Assembly (NCBI GenBank): GCA_963971405.1
Contig: OZ020492.1
Location: 11,458,151 to 11,522,150, forward strand
DNA: 64,000 nt
Origin: Psococerastis gibbosa
Taxonomy: Eukaryota; Arthropoda; Insecta; Psocodea; Psocidae
Direction of reading: 5' to 3'
Below are positions 1 through 12,186 of this stretch, piece by piece (within the stretch, counting starts at the first letter, position 1; every line of letters starts with the position of its first letter). The translations under genes and the position numbers were made by a program. Below the pieces are notes generated by a model. That model was not told the origin of the DNA, searched no databases, and was given only the letters and a program-made list of their open reading frames with translations.

Positions 1-399
1 CAAATTTTACGATAAAAATAGTTGTAAATGCTAATACACAAGGTGAAATTCCGTCAAAATCCGAAATCATACTCCAAAAGAATGTTTGAGTACTAGAAGG
101 ATAAATTTCTCAGGACATTCATATGCCTGCCCTATTATTGTAGCCTACCTATATTTAATGATTGCGGCAGATTTTAATGATATAACCAGTTTACCTTCAT
201 TTCCTTAGTGGCACGTTGCCAAGGGAGCACATTGTTTTATATTAGCCTAACTGCTCATTCCCTGGATCGAAAATAGTGCATTATCGGTAATCCTAGTAGC
301 CTACCTACTGTACAAAAAGGTTATAGGCCTATTTTCTCCTCCGAATGCAAAAAATTCGATAAGAAATACAATTTCTTTTTTTCTTTCTTAAACCCTTAC
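1..399. other. Intron or intergenic, no gene seen
   Basis: No exon-like segment was found on either strand. It lies just downstream, in the minus sense, of the last visible exon of the Spatzle-like gene, whose donor site is at 399-398, so it is most likely the following intron. Confidence 0.5.
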
Positions 400-3300
400 C
401 TTGACAATCGTGTCGTGTCCCTCACGAAGTTCTTCTGATTGCTTATTGGCAATAATTAGGTCGATCATCTCCTCGGGGTAAGTTTCAACTTCATCGCAGA
501 TTGGATCATCTACGCAGCTTTTAAGAGGTCTTACAGTGAAGTCAATTTGTTTGGTTCGGATGGTAGATTTGGATGGGGGAGTGGCATTTTCACAAGCACA
601 CGAATCTGCAGAGAAAATGCCTAACTTATAATTTCGCATACTTAAGATCTTAAATACTTCAAAATTCTACAAGCCGAAGTGTACTACTATGGACCATTTT
701 TCGGAGTAAACGCTTTGTTTCTTTCTATAATCGAATACCCAGGCATGCAGTCATGAAACCAAAGAACCTCAGTTTTGTTGCCTTCAATTTCGGTAGCCCT
801 GTAGTACAATTGAAGATATCGTAGATTTCAAACGATTCTGGATTTTGACATTTCGGTGTGATGTCCATTTTCTTAAATTCCTAACTTGGCATATTGCCTC
901 TCATATTACCCTGGTCGAGTTGCCAATACACAACGTGAATTAATAATAAACTTACTGTTTTCAGAGTCTTTAGAGGTACTGATGGATCTGCCATTCGAAT
1001 TAGTAGGCTTTTGATTGTGCGATGGAGATGATAATTGATTGGTTTCATTGAAACTGCTGGTAACCCTGTCTTCGGGACCTATATTCCTCCGATTACTCGG
1101 TGTAGATGATGTTTGGTAAGTCACAGTAGTAGGCCTACTAATAATAGTGTTGTTCCCTGATACCACATCCATCTTATTATCTTGTGCATATTCTGTTTGA
1201 TTGGTATCAGTAAACCTGTCTTCTAAATGCATAGTCCGAATACGCGGCTTAGCTGTTGTTTGATTGGGTAAAGTTGAATTATAAACAACTCCGTCGTTCA
1301 CATCAATTAGTCTTCGATTATCCACTGCATATGTTGTGTCATTCGATGTAGTGGAGCTGGTGGTAATTTCCTCTTCTTTATCCAGGGCCATTGGTCTGCC
1401 CACTGTAGACGTTGTTTGACTGGATTCAGTGGAACTGCCAAAAAGCCCGTCTTCTGAATCCATAGTGTGTCGATAATTGAGTGCCAATGTAGTTTGATTG
1501 GTTACAAGAGAATTGTCGTCGGCATCCATTGCTCTTCGATTTTCTACTGTATCTGTAGCGTCATTCGATATAGTGGAACTGTTGGTAATTTCGTCTCTTT
1601 TACCCGGGGTCCATTGACTGCCCACTATAGTTGTTGTCTGATTGGTTTCAGTTGAATTGCCTAAAAGCCAGTCATGCGAATCCATTAGATTACGCTTAGA
1701 ATATGCTGTTTCGCTGAAACTAGTAATTGTTGTGCCATCTGAATTAATCGTTTTACCACTATTCAATTGAGATATTGAGCGATTGATTTCAGTAGAGGTA
1801 TTTTGAACTATGTAATCAGAACCTATAATCCTTCCTTCCATAGATGATGCTTGGTTTGTGTTATTGAAACTACTAATGGATCTGTCATCGGAAGCATCAG
1901 TCGTTTGATTGTCCAAATAAGATATTTTTTGATAGGCTTCTGTTGAACTGCTGAAGACTCTGTCATCATGACCTATAGTCCTTCGGTTACCCTGTATAAA
2001 TGATCCGTGATTGGTCGTATTAGATCTGCTAGTGGATCTGTCATCGGAATCATTAGTTTGATTGTTCAAAGGAGATGTTTGATTGGTTGCAGTTGAATTA
2101 CTAGTTACATCATCGACGGCATTCACTCCTCTTCGATTATCAGGTGTATATGTTTCATCATTGGATATAGTGGAATTGTCGGTAATTTCGTCTCCTTTAT
2201 TGCGTTGGCTGCCCACTGTTGCTGTTGTTAGACTGGTTTCAGTTGTATTGCCTGAAAGGCGCTCCATAGCCAATTGATATCCCTGGAAATATGCTGTTTC
2301 GCTTGAACTACTATTAATTTTGTCACCTGAATTCATTGCTCTACCTCTATCCAGTGGAGATATTGTGCTATTAATTTCAGTAGAGATATTATGAACTCTA
2401 TATTCAGAATACATAGCCCATCTATTATCTTCCGTAGATGATGTTTGATTTTTTTCATTGGAATTATTAATGGCTCGGCCATCTGAATCATTAGTCATTT
2501 GATTTTCCGATGGAGATGTTGTTTGATCGGTTTCAGTTACATTGCTGATGACTCTGTCTGATGGATCTATGGTCTTTCGGTTACCCTGTATGAATGATGC
2601 GGGAGTGGTCTCATTAGAACTACTAATGGATCTGTCAACTGGATCATTAGTCATAAGATTGTCCGATGGAGGTGGTGTTTGATTAGTTACAGTTAACCTG
2701 CTATTGGCAATGTCTTCGGATTCTGTAGTCGTTCGAGTAACTGGTATAAATGATCTTTGATTCGTTTCATTAGAGCTAATTATGGATCTGCTATCTGAAT
2801 CATTAGCCATTTGATTACCGGATGGAGATGTTTGATTGGTTGCACTGATATTCTTGGTAACTCTGTCTCCGGAATCTATAGTCCACTGACTGCCCAGCGT
2901 AGATGATGATTCATAAGTCACAGTAGTACTACTAATATCATTTTTGGCTGACACCACAGCCTTTTTATTGTCTAGTGCAGATGTTGTTTGGTCAGTTTCA
3001 GCAGAGCTGCCGACAATTCTGACTTCTGAGTCCATAGTCATTTGAATACCTTGATTAGATGTTGATTGATTAGTTACAGTTGAAATGCTGGTAACGGTTT
3101 CACCAACATCCGTTGCTCTTCGACTATCTAGTGCATATGTTGTATCGTTGGATAAAGTGGAACCGTTTGTTATTTCATCTCCTTTATCCATGGCCCTTTG
3201 ACTGCTCTCTGGAGATGTCGTTTGGTTGGTTTCAGCAGAGCTGCCGACAATTCTGTCTTCTGAGTCCATAGTCATTTGAATGCCTTGATTATATGCTGAT

Positions 3301-4778
3301 CGATTGGTTACAGTTGAATTACTAGTAACGGTTTCACCAACATCCGTTGCTCTTCGACTATCTAGTGCATATGTTGTATCGTTGGATAAAGTGGAACCGT
3401 TTGTTATTTCATCTCCTTTATCCATGGCCCTTTGACTGCTCTCTGGAGATGTCGTTTGGTTGGTTTCAGCAGAGCTGCCGACAATTCTGTCTTCTGAGTC
3501 CATAGTCATTTGAATGCCTTGATTATATGCTGATCGATTGGTTACAGTTGAATTACTAGTAACGGTTTCACCAACATCCGTTGCTCTTCGACTATCTAGT
3601 GCATATGTTGTATCGTTGGATAAAGTGGAACTGTTAGTTATTTCATCTCCTTTACCCATGACTCTTTGGCTGCTCACTATAGATGTTGTTTGGCTGGATT
3701 CAGTAGAGCTCCTGATAACCCCGTAATCTGAATCTGTAGTCCTTCGATCATTAAGTGCCGATGCAGTATGATTGGTTACAATTGAATTACTAGTACCTCT
3801 GTCGTCGACTTTGAATGCACTTCGATTATCCAGTTTAGATGTTTGATTACTGGTTTTAGCACGGTTTAAGAGCGTATGTCCTGTATAAATATTCCTTGGA
3901 CTACCCAGTGATGATGTAGTTTTATTGGTGAAAGTAGAATTCCTATTAAAGTTATCTTTTGATTTCATAGTCCTTCGATTAGCAAGCGGAGATTTTGTTT
4001 GAATAGCAGCACTGGAACTTGAAGTGGTACGACTTTTTGCGTCCGAAGTCCTCCTATCTCCCAACTTAGATGATTCTCGAGTAGCTTGGGACGAACTACT
4101 CTCTAATGGGTTGCCTATAATAATATAGAATCAAATTAATCAAGAAAAGGCGAAAATATAAACTTGAATTAAAATATTCATTTTAATAGACTTCCCCCGT
4201 CATCTAGAGTCTCAAGATGAACTGCAGTTTTTTTCTGTATTCATTGGGAAGACTATTCAGGGCGTAGGCTTACAAACTAGGTTGGAATAGTTTCGGAGTG
4301 AACATTTTTGTAATAGGGGGCTACAATTTTCCTATAATTAAAATAACATGTGACAACAATATCATAATAATAGCCTTCTGCACAATTTACCTCATTCTTT
4401 GCATAGACTTTCACTATCGGATTTGTGGTTTAGTCATATCTGAACCTTCAATATAATGTTAGATGTCTACCGTATTCAAAGCAGGCCTACCTAGATACAT
4501 AGTAGTTAGTGGCTATTTAAGGCTAGGAAAGCCCGGGACCACCTGCTTTACATGCCCTCCGAAGCATGACCAGAAAATGTAGCAAGCGTGAGACTCGAAT
4601 TATAAGGTCGACCTTGGTTTAATGGACTAATATAGGCCTACATACCTGTTGCAGTTTGACTTTCCTGTCGCAGTGGTTTTCCTACAAGCGGTGAGGCATG
4701 CGGCTGGTGACCAAACTCATCGGCAACTCTCCTCTCAATAGCATGGCCGCTGGTTGGTTGAGGTGGCCTTAGAAATGC
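400..4778 (-). CDS. Spatzle-like cytokine precursor with giant repeat prodomain (partial)
   Basis: Three exons join in phase: 4778-4646 (acceptor after TGTTTCAG, donor CAG|GTATGT), 4114-956 (acceptor TTATAG, donor ACA|GTAAGT) and 605-400 (acceptor CTGCAG, donor AAG|GTAAGG). The phases match (0, 1, 1), giving about 1165 residues. The short last exon has the arrangement C-x4-P-x-C-D-E-V-x2-Y-P followed by an amphipathic stretch. This resembles the segment just before the cystine knot of Spatzle proteins, the secreted ligands of Toll receptors. The knot itself and the signal peptide are outside the visible exons. The 1052-residue middle exon is a low-complexity prodomain made of about 20-25-residue units rich in Ser, Thr and Asn, with dozens of N-x-S/T sequons such as NQT, NDT and NST. 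That suggests a secreted, heavily glycosylated, mucin-like region. Known Spatzle prodomains are much shorter. The Spatzle call rests on one exon; the exon joining is firmer. Confidence 0.6.
3035..3736. repeat. 234-bp in-frame tandem repeat inside the prodomain exon
   Basis: Three copies of a 234-bp unit (78 codons) start near 3035, 3269 and 3503. The stretch around 3079-3230 matches that around 3313-3464 almost base for base, so the latest expansion is recent. The unit is a higher-order repeat built from several of the older 20-25-residue units. The length is a multiple of three, so the reading frame is kept. Confidence 0.9.
4505..4605 (-). mobile_element. tRNA-derived SINE fragment
   Basis: The reverse complement matches the central part of the SINE family best seen at 54430-54640: B-box-like start, then a body containing GCTTCGGAGGGCATG and GGTCCCGGG. 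It lies in the intron between the second and third visible exons of the Spatzle-like gene. Confidence 0.6.
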
Positions 4779-4830
4779 CTGAAACAGTGTCAAAATCTAT
4801 ATAAGAAATTACGGACAGTGTGGATACACA

Positions 4831-5031
4831 GATAAATAAATAAAGACTTTTTGTTCTATTACTAAGCCAACCTAGCGGTGTTAGGGCTATAAAAACCTAT
4901 CTTCCACTCAACTAGGAGACCCGGGAACACCGGCTTTACATGCCCTCCGGAAAATGTAGCAAATGTGGGACTCGAACCAACAGCCTTTCGGGTGAAAGTC
5001 AGAGTCTCTGTACCACTACTATACACGTCCA
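4831..5031 (-). mobile_element. tRNA-derived SINE, near full length
   Basis: In the minus sense it starts with a tRNA-like head (GGACGTGTATAGTAGTGG, then B box TTGGTTCGAGTCC), continues with the family body, the AGCCAACCT-complement 3' block and an A/T-rich tail near 4831-4860. The head includes both Pol III internal promoter boxes. Confidence 0.7.
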
Positions 5032-5039
5032 AATTTACA

Positions 5040-5740
5040 GAGAAACCTATATTTGGCTATTGTTTTTCTCTGCAAATACAATATATATTTTTTTATTTAA
5101 AATAATTATAACAATTAATTCAATTCCGTTAGTGATAAGGAGGGATAGGGTCCTGCAGTTGTCCTGCCATTCCTATAGCAGATATACTTATGTAAGAGCT
5201 GCTGAATATTTTTCCTAAGATTCACCTCTGACGTCTGGACGATTTTCTTCACATCGCGAGATCAAGAAGAAGCAGTGCATTTCCAATTTCTAACTATAAG
5301 GCACAATATACTGCGTCGGAAATAGAACGGATCTTGGATTAACTACTGAAGGCAGTTGCAGGCGAGGTGCAAAGCCTAGCGATTTTTTACTAGCTACTGG
5401 GAAATTGAACTTGAGGCCAAAGGGTGCAAGGGACACAAAGGAATATTCGAGACAATAGGGGCGGTTTGTGCCTCAATGTAAAATGAGCAGGTACATTTGG
5501 GCAACGTTGGCACTGTTTAATGGGCCACGGCAAGCCATTGGTTTTCCTAACTCTAACAAACTGGACAGAGCAATATCTAATAAAAGCTAAACGGACGACA
5601 GCGTGTCTCTATACAGGACAGCAAGAAAAAGGCAGTTTTTTTTTCATTTTTGTAGGGACCTAATTCATGCGGTGTACCCCAAGGAGGGGTGTGTGCCCCC
5701 CTCTAATTCTCAATTGCAGCACTAGATCTTCCCACTGTCC
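5040..5740. other. Intergenic or intronic, nothing identified
   Basis: No ORF with recognisable content, no RNA gene and no clear repeat end was seen. The first exon of the Spatzle-like gene could lie here or further right, but no signal-peptide ORF was found. Confidence 0.4.
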
Positions 5741-6345
5741 TTGAATATTGCCAACACCATGGATATACGAATGATTTCCAAACATTTTTACATTTACTAG
5801 CCTTTGATCTCCCGGAGAGGTTTGAAAAACTAAATACCAATCTTAATATTGTGTGCTCATGGGTTAAAAACTATTTTCTTCCGCCCCATTCAACCCAATC
5901 AAAACCCAGTGCGAATCCCTTGGTCCACGAAGAACTCTGGCCTCTCTTGATTATTCCTCCCCCCCCCCCACAGTGTTAGTACTAGGCACTGAAATCTGCC
6001 TAACCACGAGCGTGAAAGCCCTTGCTATTACCATAACTGATGATGTATCGTGGGACGCCCAGGTGGCCAACACCACGCTCTTCGGCATCTGAAAAATTTT
6101 CTGCCCCCTACTCTTAAGAAACGGCTTGTTCAAACTCTGATATATCCTCTTCAAGACTATTGTGACATAGTTTACCATAGTGACCGTAGCACAAGCAACT
6201 CGCCTCCAGTGATTGCAGAATAACTGTGTTAGGTTCGTAATGAATGTCAAGTCGTACAGAGACCACATATCTCCACTCCTGAACTGTCTGGATTGGCTGA
6301 ATCTCCAACGTCGGCGTCAACTTCACCAGGCATGCCTGGTCTTCT
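5740..6345 (+). pseudogene. Decayed non-LTR retrotransposon, reverse-transcriptase C-terminal part
   Basis: Conceptual pieces in several plus-strand frames match the conserved end of Jockey/CR1-like LINE ORF2 proteins: an ITDDVSWDAQV-type block, then LLRNGLFKL, then QNNCVRFVMN and HISPLLNCLDWLNLQRRRQLH. Stops and frame changes interrupt them, so it is dead. The fragment is cut on its right by the MITE at 6348. Confidence 0.7.
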
Positions 6346-6347
6346 TA

Positions 6348-6736
6348 GGCGCCCATTCCATTGACCGGCTAGGGCTATTTCCAACAACGGTGACGTGGTA
6401 GCAGACATTCAAGACTTATGTAGACTTATGTAGTCAACGACCTCGCATTGCAGAATGCAAATGACATTGACGGAAATTAGAATTTTTCTTTTTATAGAAA
6501 TCTATTAAAATGTTTGTACTTAACATATCCCATGACGCCATTTTTTAATATTAGTTTATTTGTTTGTGATTTTACTGTATGATCATTGATCAATTTTAAC
6601 TATGGTATAGAGGAAAATAAACATTTCCGTCAATTCTGCAATGCGAGGTCGGTGGAAACGCTACCTAAGTCTTGAATGTCTGCTACCACGTCACCGTTGT
6701 TGGAAATAGCCCTAGCCGGTCAATGGAATGGGCACC
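6348..6736. mobile_element. MITE with TA target duplication (family 1)
   Basis: The ends are inverted repeats at least 75 bp long, beginning GGCGCCCATTCCATTGACCG on the left and, in reverse complement, GGTGCCCATTCCATTGACCG on the right. TA flanks both sides (6346-6347 and 6737-6738). No coding capacity. The TA duplication points to the Tc1/mariner superfamily. A second copy is at 57125-57504. Confidence 0.85.
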
Positions 6737-6739
6737 TAA

Positions 6740-7245
6740 GTGCTGCGTACCCAATCCCTAACCTACCTCTTCTCGCCCCTTACACCACTTTCCTCGCGAG
6801 CCTATAATACTCGTGGGGACGACGTCATCCCTCTCATTCCCGAATCTTCCACTCTTCATTTCTCATCTCTTCCTCTACACTATGGAACTCGATACCCATA
6901 GAAATTCGTGCCTCTCCTTCTCTCAACGTGTTCAAAAACAAAATATATTACAAGTTTCTCCTTAGTCAGCAAATCACTGTCACCGGTTGATTAAGGCAAG
7001 GCTGCGTGCGAAGGTGTGAGAAAATGTGTGGTGTGAACGTAGATAGTGGCGAATGTGAATTAGTGTGACTGTTATCTTGAATGGAAGGTATGACTGATAT
7101 TCGGTATAAATCTTGATTCCAAAATTATATTTTTCATTTAAACTATGGTTGATAGGTATAGTAAGGTAGGCCGTAATCTCGCTGCATCTACATTATTATT
7201 ATTTTTCAATAAACACATTATTATTGTTATTATTCTTAAATAGCC
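6740..7245. other. Intergenic, nothing identified
   Basis: Unique-looking sequence left of the duplicated segment. No ORF or RNA gene stands out. Confidence 0.4.
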
Positions 7246-7599
7246 CTCCAATTAGTACCTACTAATAGTAATAATGGAAAAGTGACGGATATCCTTGTAT
7301 TGACCTTGGTACATTGTGAATACACATAATGATCGTGTAAAGGTCAAGTGTTAAACATTGCTAAAATACAACTAGCATTATTCGATAACTCGGTCACTGC
7401 TGATAAAAGTTTTTACTACTTTCAACGATAGCTGTAGGTACCTAATAACTTTAAATTAGCTAGTCGTTTCCTGACTAGATTGGATGCGTCCCTGGGGAAC
7501 ACTTGAACGAGCACAAAATATATAGGCTACTTCGGAGGAATAAAGAGGCGGTATAAATGCTGTATGTATGCCATGGAGCCAAGTTTAACTTAGGAGTGT

Positions 7600-8148
7600 A
7601 CAGCGCGTAGGAAATTGGCAGCCCGAAATTTAATACTTTATTTTTATTATTATTTTTTATAAAAGGTTAAATCGCATACAAACAATTCAATGAATGTATC
7701 TGATTAACCTCTTCAATCGCCTCACTAAGTAACCAAATAGGTACTTGTGTCGAGTTGCGACACGTCTCCGACCGCAAGGTGTGTAGATACTCGCGCAAGT
7801 ACTAGCACGCTACAACCTTGCCACCGAAGTTAACTAAGCATGTTATAAAAGATTTGGCTCATAAGAGTTGTAGAAGACTACTTCATGCATCATATTATAA
7901 GATATTTTTAATTTTCGAAATTGTAGTGTTTTCAGAAACATGCAAATATTTTATAAACAATGACTTTTCACGTATAATCGATTTTATAAAAAAAACTACA
8001 ATTTCGAAAACTAAAAATAGCTTATTATATGATGCATGAAGTAGTCTTCAACAACTTTAATGAGCCAAATCTTTAATAACATGCTTTGTTAATTAAATAA
8101 AAAATAAAAAGTATTAAATTTCTGGCTGCCTTTTTCCTACGGGCTGTA
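7600..8148. mobile_element. MITE with long inverted repeats, carrying a nested SINE
   Basis: The left end begins GTACAGCGCGTAGGAAATTG and the right end in reverse complement begins GTACAGCCCGTAGGAAAAAG. The arms then share an AAATTTAATACTTT block and a longer ATTTGGCTCAT...CTACTTCATGCATCAT block, forming a large hairpin. A diverged relative is at 33909-34280. Confidence 0.75.
7655..7826 (-). mobile_element. Second tRNA-derived SINE family, nested in MITE
   Basis: It is about 75-80 percent similar by eye to 50420-50615. In the minus sense it starts CTTCGGTGGCAAGG, a tRNA-like head, and runs to a T/A-rich end. It interrupts the left arm of the MITE at 7600-8148, so it inserted later. Confidence 0.65.
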
Positions 8149-8149
8149 C

Positions 8150-8950
8150 ACACTTAAGTCTATGACGCATATCGACTGTATAATTATTGTTGTAATTAAT
8201 TTGCAACCGGGCACAACACAGACAATCAAACAACCAACCTACAGTATGTATATAACTCACAAGCTATTAAAACTGTTTCAGGCCAAAAATAAAATGTATA
8301 AGTACTTAAATGGCCATAGGTAGAACGCAGGTAGAAAAAATCGCGATTGCATAGCCTAAAAATATCGATGGTAAATTGGTTATAAAGTATTATCCAAAAC
8401 TTCTGTTTAAAGCTAACTTACCAATATGAGAATCGCTGGGAAGAACATCATCAAGCCAATTAAGGTTCAGCTACTTGCAGGATTGCTTCTCTACGGAGAA
8501 GCTGCTGCTGAAGAGGCTGTAGCTCGACTAATTGTTCAGCCTGCACACTCTGTAGTGGCAATAAAAAAGTTAGATAAGCAAATACAGGGACTATTGTTAG
8601 GTCCGAAGGCTGGGCTGTTGCTAATGAGTTGGCCTATTATAGCACGGAAAACGTTTATACATTATGTAACTTATTATGCTTTTGAGTGATCACTTTTTGT
8701 ACAAATTTATTTTTCTCATGAATTATTTATGTGCAGTTTGGAGACGGTGATCATTAGGAACAGACACAACAGTAGTAGTCAAAACGTGTATATTGAGGCA
8801 AAGAGTGTATTATGGGTCAGTGCGCCAAAAATTAAAAAAAAAAATTTATTCTAGAACCGCCTACAAGCATCATGGCGTTAATGGTGTTAATGGGCGGACG
8901 AAAAAACAAACATATGGCGTATAAGTAGAGGATTTAGAATGAACTGCACT
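8150..8950. other. Intergenic with an unrecognised 87-codon ORF
   Basis: A plus-strand ORF at 8426-8689 and an antisense Gln/Leu-rich frame over 8456-8580 were seen. Neither resembles a family known to me. The antisense frame could be a retroelement relic. Confidence 0.25.
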
Positions 8951-8953
8951 TGT

Positions 8954-9028
8954 CGGGGCTTGTGGTCCAGCGGTGAAAACGACGCCTCGGATAGGCGTAT
9001 AAAATGGGTTCGAATTCCGCCAAGTCCA
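8954..9028 (+). tRNA. tRNA-like sequence, probably a pseudogene or SINE head
   Basis: GGGCTTG at the 5' end can pair with CAAGTCC at the 3' end (seven pairs, one G-T). An A-box-like TGGTCCAGCGGTG and a B-box-like GGGTTCGAATTCC are correctly spaced, and a run of six T follows at about 9035. The anticodon loop has C instead of the invariant U33 and the T-stem pairs poorly, so a working tRNA is unlikely. A relative lies at 21886-21960. Confidence 0.4.
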
Positions 9029-9029
9029 G

Positions 9030-9840
9030 TAGCCTTTTTTAGTCATACAGTTTCATTTTTTTATAACTATATATAATCATTCTCTAGCATTTCAACTTCA
9101 GTTATATATACTTAATATATACTTATATACTTAACTTAAATTTATACGCTTACGTTTTCCGCCCACGCTGGCTGTTTTGGGTATATATTTCGTAACTGTG
9201 GGTTCGTTTGTGCTGTATTCGCTAGCTAGGACTCCCGCAAAGCTAAGCCCGGCTCCCTGCGAACACTATTCCAAATGCAAGTTGTAATATTCAACGCAGA
9301 AGCTTGCTTGAAGAGTCTTCACGCAAGTAGTGCAAGTGCAAAATACAACCTTATGGCACGTTGCATAAATATCTCCGGTTCCGATGCTGAAATAATGTTC
9401 TTACAGGGTACAGTAGCTAGACCTATTGTACAGTGTAAAAGGTACGCACACTTATTCACTTGATTCACGCCTTAATAATAACAGTGTCTTGAAGTATTAA
9501 AGACAGCTGCCCCCTTATAGGGACTTACAGCAATAAAACTATTTTTTGTCGCATAAAGATCATTATATTTTATCATATATTGTACTGTAGGCTATTATGT
9601 AGAGTCTTTTTTTTGAAATTTCAATGTAACCCCTAACCCCATTCTAGCGAGGTGACAATAATACTGCATACAAGACAATTTTTCATCTGAACTTTATTTC
9701 TTAGACCAATAACATTATAACATAATAATTCGAACAATTTATATGAATTACGTAGTTAAAAGTTATGAAGTAACTTAACGCACGGTATTAAAATGATTTT
9801 TATTTTACTATTTTTCTTTAATATTCTAATATTTATTCAA
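9030..9840. other. Intergenic, nothing identified
   Basis: AT-rich sequence inside unit A. A 62-codon plus-strand ORF at 9275-9463 has no recognisable content. Confidence 0.4.
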
Positions 9841-9888
9841 ATAAGATTCAAGATATCAGAGTGAAGTGAACCAGTACCCAATCCAGCC

Positions 9889-10135
9889 CAGACTTATACG
9901 TGGTTCCATCATTCCGTGGTATGTAAAAGTGTAAGGATAAAGTAGTTAAAGTATACACATCGACACTCCCTCTAATCCTGGGAGAAGACACTAGTAGTAC
10001 CACTTCCTCCTCCCTCACAGCTTCGACTTATACGTGGTTCCATCATTCCGTGGTATGTAGAAGTGTAAGGATAAAGTAGTTTAAGTACATCGACACTCCC
10101 TCTAATCCTGGGAGACGACACTAGTAGTATCATCT
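9889..10135. repeat. Two-copy tandem repeat, about 130-bp period
   Basis: A segment starting ACTTATACGTGGTTCCATCA and ending with GACACTAGTAG occurs at about 9889-10012 and again at about 10025-10135. Unit B has a single copy at about 28365-28455, so the local duplication arose after the segmental duplication or was lost in B. Confidence 0.8.
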
Positions 10136-10199
10136 CACTTCAGTCACACTGAACTCCTAGCAATGATATAATTACTATGATAAGGGCAACCTCGTGTCT

Positions 10200-11820
10200 A
10201 CCGGCAGGGGGGGGGGCGGAGCTGCTATAGGTTTTAGAAAAACGAACCCACAGGACATACCTCAATGAAAGCGCACATGCATAAAGCCGGCTTTACTATT
10301 ATAAATATACCCAAACTAAAGGCCGTGCCCAGGGGGGTGGTCCGAAATTAAAGGGCTTTACACTGGATAGAATGAACTTTCATTAATGAAATACGTAAAA
10401 AGGTTTTAGGCCCCCTCTGGAATAAAAACCTGGGCAAACTCGCTGAGAGGTCTCATCAATTATGAATTACCTAGGTATACCGCATCCAGAGGAAAAGGAA
10501 AAGGCTTAAATTAGTCTATTATACCCTGGTGCCGCCAGTATCGGTAAACCCCATTAATCACTATGCTAATTGGTAATTAAATGCTCGCAAGCTATCGCAC
10601 AGAGGCAGAGTACTTTTTAATGATGTAATAAAATAATAATGTATGTTGACGCCTGGAATGACATTATTACAAGTACGGAATAGGCCAAAGAAACATACGG
10701 TAATAAAATGCAGTATAGGCTGAAGGATTATATTTGGTTTACATGATATATACCTTATGACTTACGAAATAATGCAGTCTGAAGGCTAAACTACAGTCAC
10801 TTGAATGATGAGCATAAATGAACTAAATGACATTTTTGATTAAAAGTTAATAATTGGATAAGCATACATGTTTTCATTAATTATTTACTTATTATATTAA
10901 CCTGTTAGGTTAAGATAATATTATGTCTTTAGATAGGCAAGCTTACCAGAGTTTACAATGTCAATTAATACAGTGTTTACTCTTATAGCCTACAATATAT
11001 CAAATAATAATTTTTATTTTCATATCAATATCCATTTGTAAGAGCATTCAGCATTACTGTCGAAGTTATCAATGGAGCAAAGTGTAATTTAGCTATCAAT
11101 GTAATATAGGGTAATCAATAATAGCTTAATCAATATAAATTGTCAATTGGAACTCAACTATATATTGGCGTCAAAACAGTTTAGATTAAAACCCTAAGTC
11201 TTAAAAATTAATTTTATACATCTGAAATAGATGAATACATAATTTGAACACAATAATACCTGGCCTAAGTTCAAAAACACACAAAAATATACAATAGAAC
11301 CCAAATTCACACATGCACAAACAATTTAAAATGCCTCAAGAAATAAAATAAAAAAATCAGTAAGTTGACTATTGTATCCACTACCTAGTTTGGCGTTGGT
11401 GCCCTTATCTTTAATAAAACTATATAAAATGGGGGACAATAACACTATAAGAAAAGATATAATATTAATGTAAATTTATGTCTATCGTTCTTGCTTGGCA
11501 GAAAGATTGGATAGCCTAAGTAGAAAAAGAAGAAAATAGTGATAATGATCAAATTGAAGTGTAATTGCAATGCGGTCATGTATAAGTTTACGTGTTAAGT
11601 CAATTTATCAGTTTGTAAACAAACAATTATGTTTATGTTTATACCTAAGCTATTTAAATTACTAATTAAATGATATTTAAAATTCACTGCATAAGTTTGC
11701 TAGATTGCCTACTGAGGTTAAATTTTGAAAAATAATTTCTTGCTTATCATGAATGGGTTAATAAAATTAGTCCTAATACCTTTATAGGCCAAGGATATTT
11801 TGATGGGAACTTAGTTGAAT
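10200..11820. other. Non-coding downstream flank of MTL-A
   Basis: No ORF of note. It is well conserved with 29230-30850 in unit B, including simple AT-rich sequence. Confidence 0.6.
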
Positions 11821-12186
11821 GGGCCTATGTAATTCTGCGACAACAATTTGAGGACTTATTGGTCTACGCATGAAGTCGTTCGTGTACCTCAAAAATTTGG
11901 GTGGCAATATGGTGGGCAATATTTTGGGCAACGGCCGCTATAGGCGTATGAACTGGGGCTTTAACACTTTGAGGACTGATTGGGCTAAGCTTACGTACTT
12001 CTACCTCAACTACTTCAAGCTTGGGTACGTCTGATAGTGAAGTTGTATTTGCTTCAGTTAGGAGATCTGTTGGTTTTGGATACGAGTGGGGTTCCCAGCT
12101 GCCTTTTCTCAGTCCCGAAGTACTTGAAGATATGGACAGTGATGGAGTAGTTAGATTTGGTTCCTCTTCAACGAGTAATAGGCCAG
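11820..12186 (-). pseudogene. Decayed distal tail of MTL-A
   Basis: This stretch aligns with codons of the distal tail of MTL-B (31000-31500) but is no longer in the MTL-A frame. A one-base loss in an A run at 12226-12228 (three A here, four in MTL-B) changes frame and brings a stop at 12187. The original frame then stays open to a stop at 11864-11866, just after a second, two-base loss relative to MTL-B. Two independent indels argue for real decay rather than one sequencing error. Confidence 0.75.

Noticed and set aside
725-868. A 47-residue minus-strand ORF with cysteines inside the intron of the Spatzle-like gene.
   Set aside because: No acceptor and donor pair gives the phase needed between the flanking exons, and the direct joining of 956 to 605 is already in phase.
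1467-3726. Plus-strand ORFs opposite the prodomain exon.
   Set aside because: They are shadows of the repeat on the coding strand and have no independent support.
8954-9028. Functional tRNA gene.
   Set aside because: The anticodon loop lacks U33 and the T-stem is poor, so it was listed only as tRNA-like.
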